DNA of 64,000 nucleotides, taken from Hirundichthys speculiger (Eukaryota; Chordata; Actinopteri; Beloniformes; Exocoetidae). A program made the position numbers and the translations under genes. The notes under the pieces were generated by a model. It did not search any database. It was given only the letters and a program-made list of their open reading frames with translations, and had not been told where the DNA came from. How positions within the stretch are numbered: the first letter of the stretch is position 1; every line of letters starts with the position of its first letter. Below, in pieces: positions 63,286 to 64,000 of the stretch. The stretch spans positions 1,550,001 through 1,614,000 of the forward strand of contig JAGFBZ010000261.1 in NCBI GenBank assembly GCA_018398805.1, in the 5' to 3' direction.

Positions 63286-64000
63286 TGTAGAATGATCGAG
63301 GGATGGTTTTCTTGCTTAACTCAGTTTATTGTGAACGAACACTTACAGCTAGAGGTAAGAACAAGCAGCACATATATATGGTCTCCTGTTTTATGCGGGA
63401 ACTCCCTTACCGTAAAACTTCACTGTCGTAAACTGTTGAAGCTTTCAAATTAACTTCCATATTACATATGCCATACATGACATCTCCCCCTTTTCATGTT
63501 ATTTCTTATAACATTAAGTGCACTCATCTGCTTTCAACAAACCATGGTAAATGACATTTACCATTTACTATTTGGGCGTAGCACGTTTCAGCCTCTGATA
63601 GGCGCCTGGAGCAGTAGGCAGCTGGCTTCCACTCTTCTTTGTGGAGCTCAAGTAGTACCGCTCCGAGTCCAAAACTGCTACCGTCTGCGGACACGGCTGT
63701 GGGCTTTGTGACATCGTAGAAGGTAAGAACTGGTGCCTTTGTCAGCATCCTCCTAATGTCCTCGAAAGCTGACTGCTGTATGTAGCCCCAGACCCAGATG
63801 TTCTTGCTTTTTAGGAGCTCGCATAATGGTTGAACTACAAGTGCGAGGGCTGGAACAAACTTTCCCAAGTAATTCAACATGCTCAGGAGTCTTTTAAGCT
63901 CTTGCACATTTCTTGGCGCTGGCAGCTGGTCAATGGCCTCAACCTTTCCTGGATCAGGCCTGATTCCTGATTTGTCGATAACATGGCCCAGAAAGCGCAG
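63286..64000 (-). mobile_element. antisense gypsy element, second copy, truncated by window end
   Basis: It has the same 197-bp LTR (63286-63482), purine tract and RNase H/reverse transcriptase end as copy 1, with the frame at 63524-63907 reading [20 protein letters not shown] and [22 protein letters not shown] residues. It continues past the window. As in copy 1, the pol frame runs directly into the purine tract without an integrase. Confidence 0.75.

Larger units (their letters stand above)
60197..64000 (+). repeat. second copy of the 54,140-58,550 block
   Basis: The order R2-like 3' half (60197-62439), tandem units (62440-62975), gypsy LTR end and gag start (62976-63285) and antisense gypsy LTR plus pol (63286-64000) repeats the arrangement further left with near identity. 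Differences are mostly one-base indels, a few substitutions and the loss of two tandem units. It runs off the window. Confidence 0.85.

Overview
The window is vertebrate nuclear DNA, almost certainly from a teleost fish. Genes are split by GT-AG introns, and the repeats are typical of fish: Rex3/RTE, L2-type LINEs, an R2-superclade LINE, Tc1, hAT, Harbinger-like and Tigger-like DNA transposons, Ty3/gypsy LTRs and tRNA-derived SINEs. No prokaryotic features, CRISPR arrays, rRNA genes or stand-alone tRNA genes were seen.

Layout. 1-14,900 is gene-poor and repeat-rich: an L2-like LINE split by a Tigger-like element and by a small hAT MITE, a Rex3 tail split by a 1.5-kb Harbinger-like element, several MITEs and SINE pieces. 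14,975-19,519 (minus strand) holds a ten-exon gene for a small secreted protein that I do not recognise. It has a signal peptide, eight consecutive mini-exons of 27-42 nt in identical phase, and a basic C-terminus. 19,650-27,600 is intergenic, with an antisense L2-type element. 27,600-33,505 (plus) is RNMT, the mRNA cap guanine-N7 methyltransferase, with a GC-rich promoter, a non-coding first exon and ten coding exons ending in a normal stop.

From about 36,970 rightwards (plus) lies the N-terminal part of an axonemal dynein heavy chain gene (DNAH6-like tail), with 13 exons recognised between 39,365 and 51,678. Its introns are packed with nested transposons. After the last recognised exon the window is a mosaic: about 300-bp tandem units, a 4.5-kb R2-like retrotransposon lying inside one unit with a 94-bp direct duplication at its borders, and an antisense, internally deleted gypsy element holding a hAT element. 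A second, nearly identical copy of this block begins at a single undetermined base (60,196), which raises the question of an assembly duplication.

The three host genes do not form a pathway: RNMT is nuclear mRNA capping, the dynein is a ciliary motor, and the mini-exon gene encodes an exported peptide of unknown role. The mini-exon gene is the best candidate for something undescribed. The dynein gene has two exon joins that do not work simply, so it may be decayed, mis-assembled or missing an exon.
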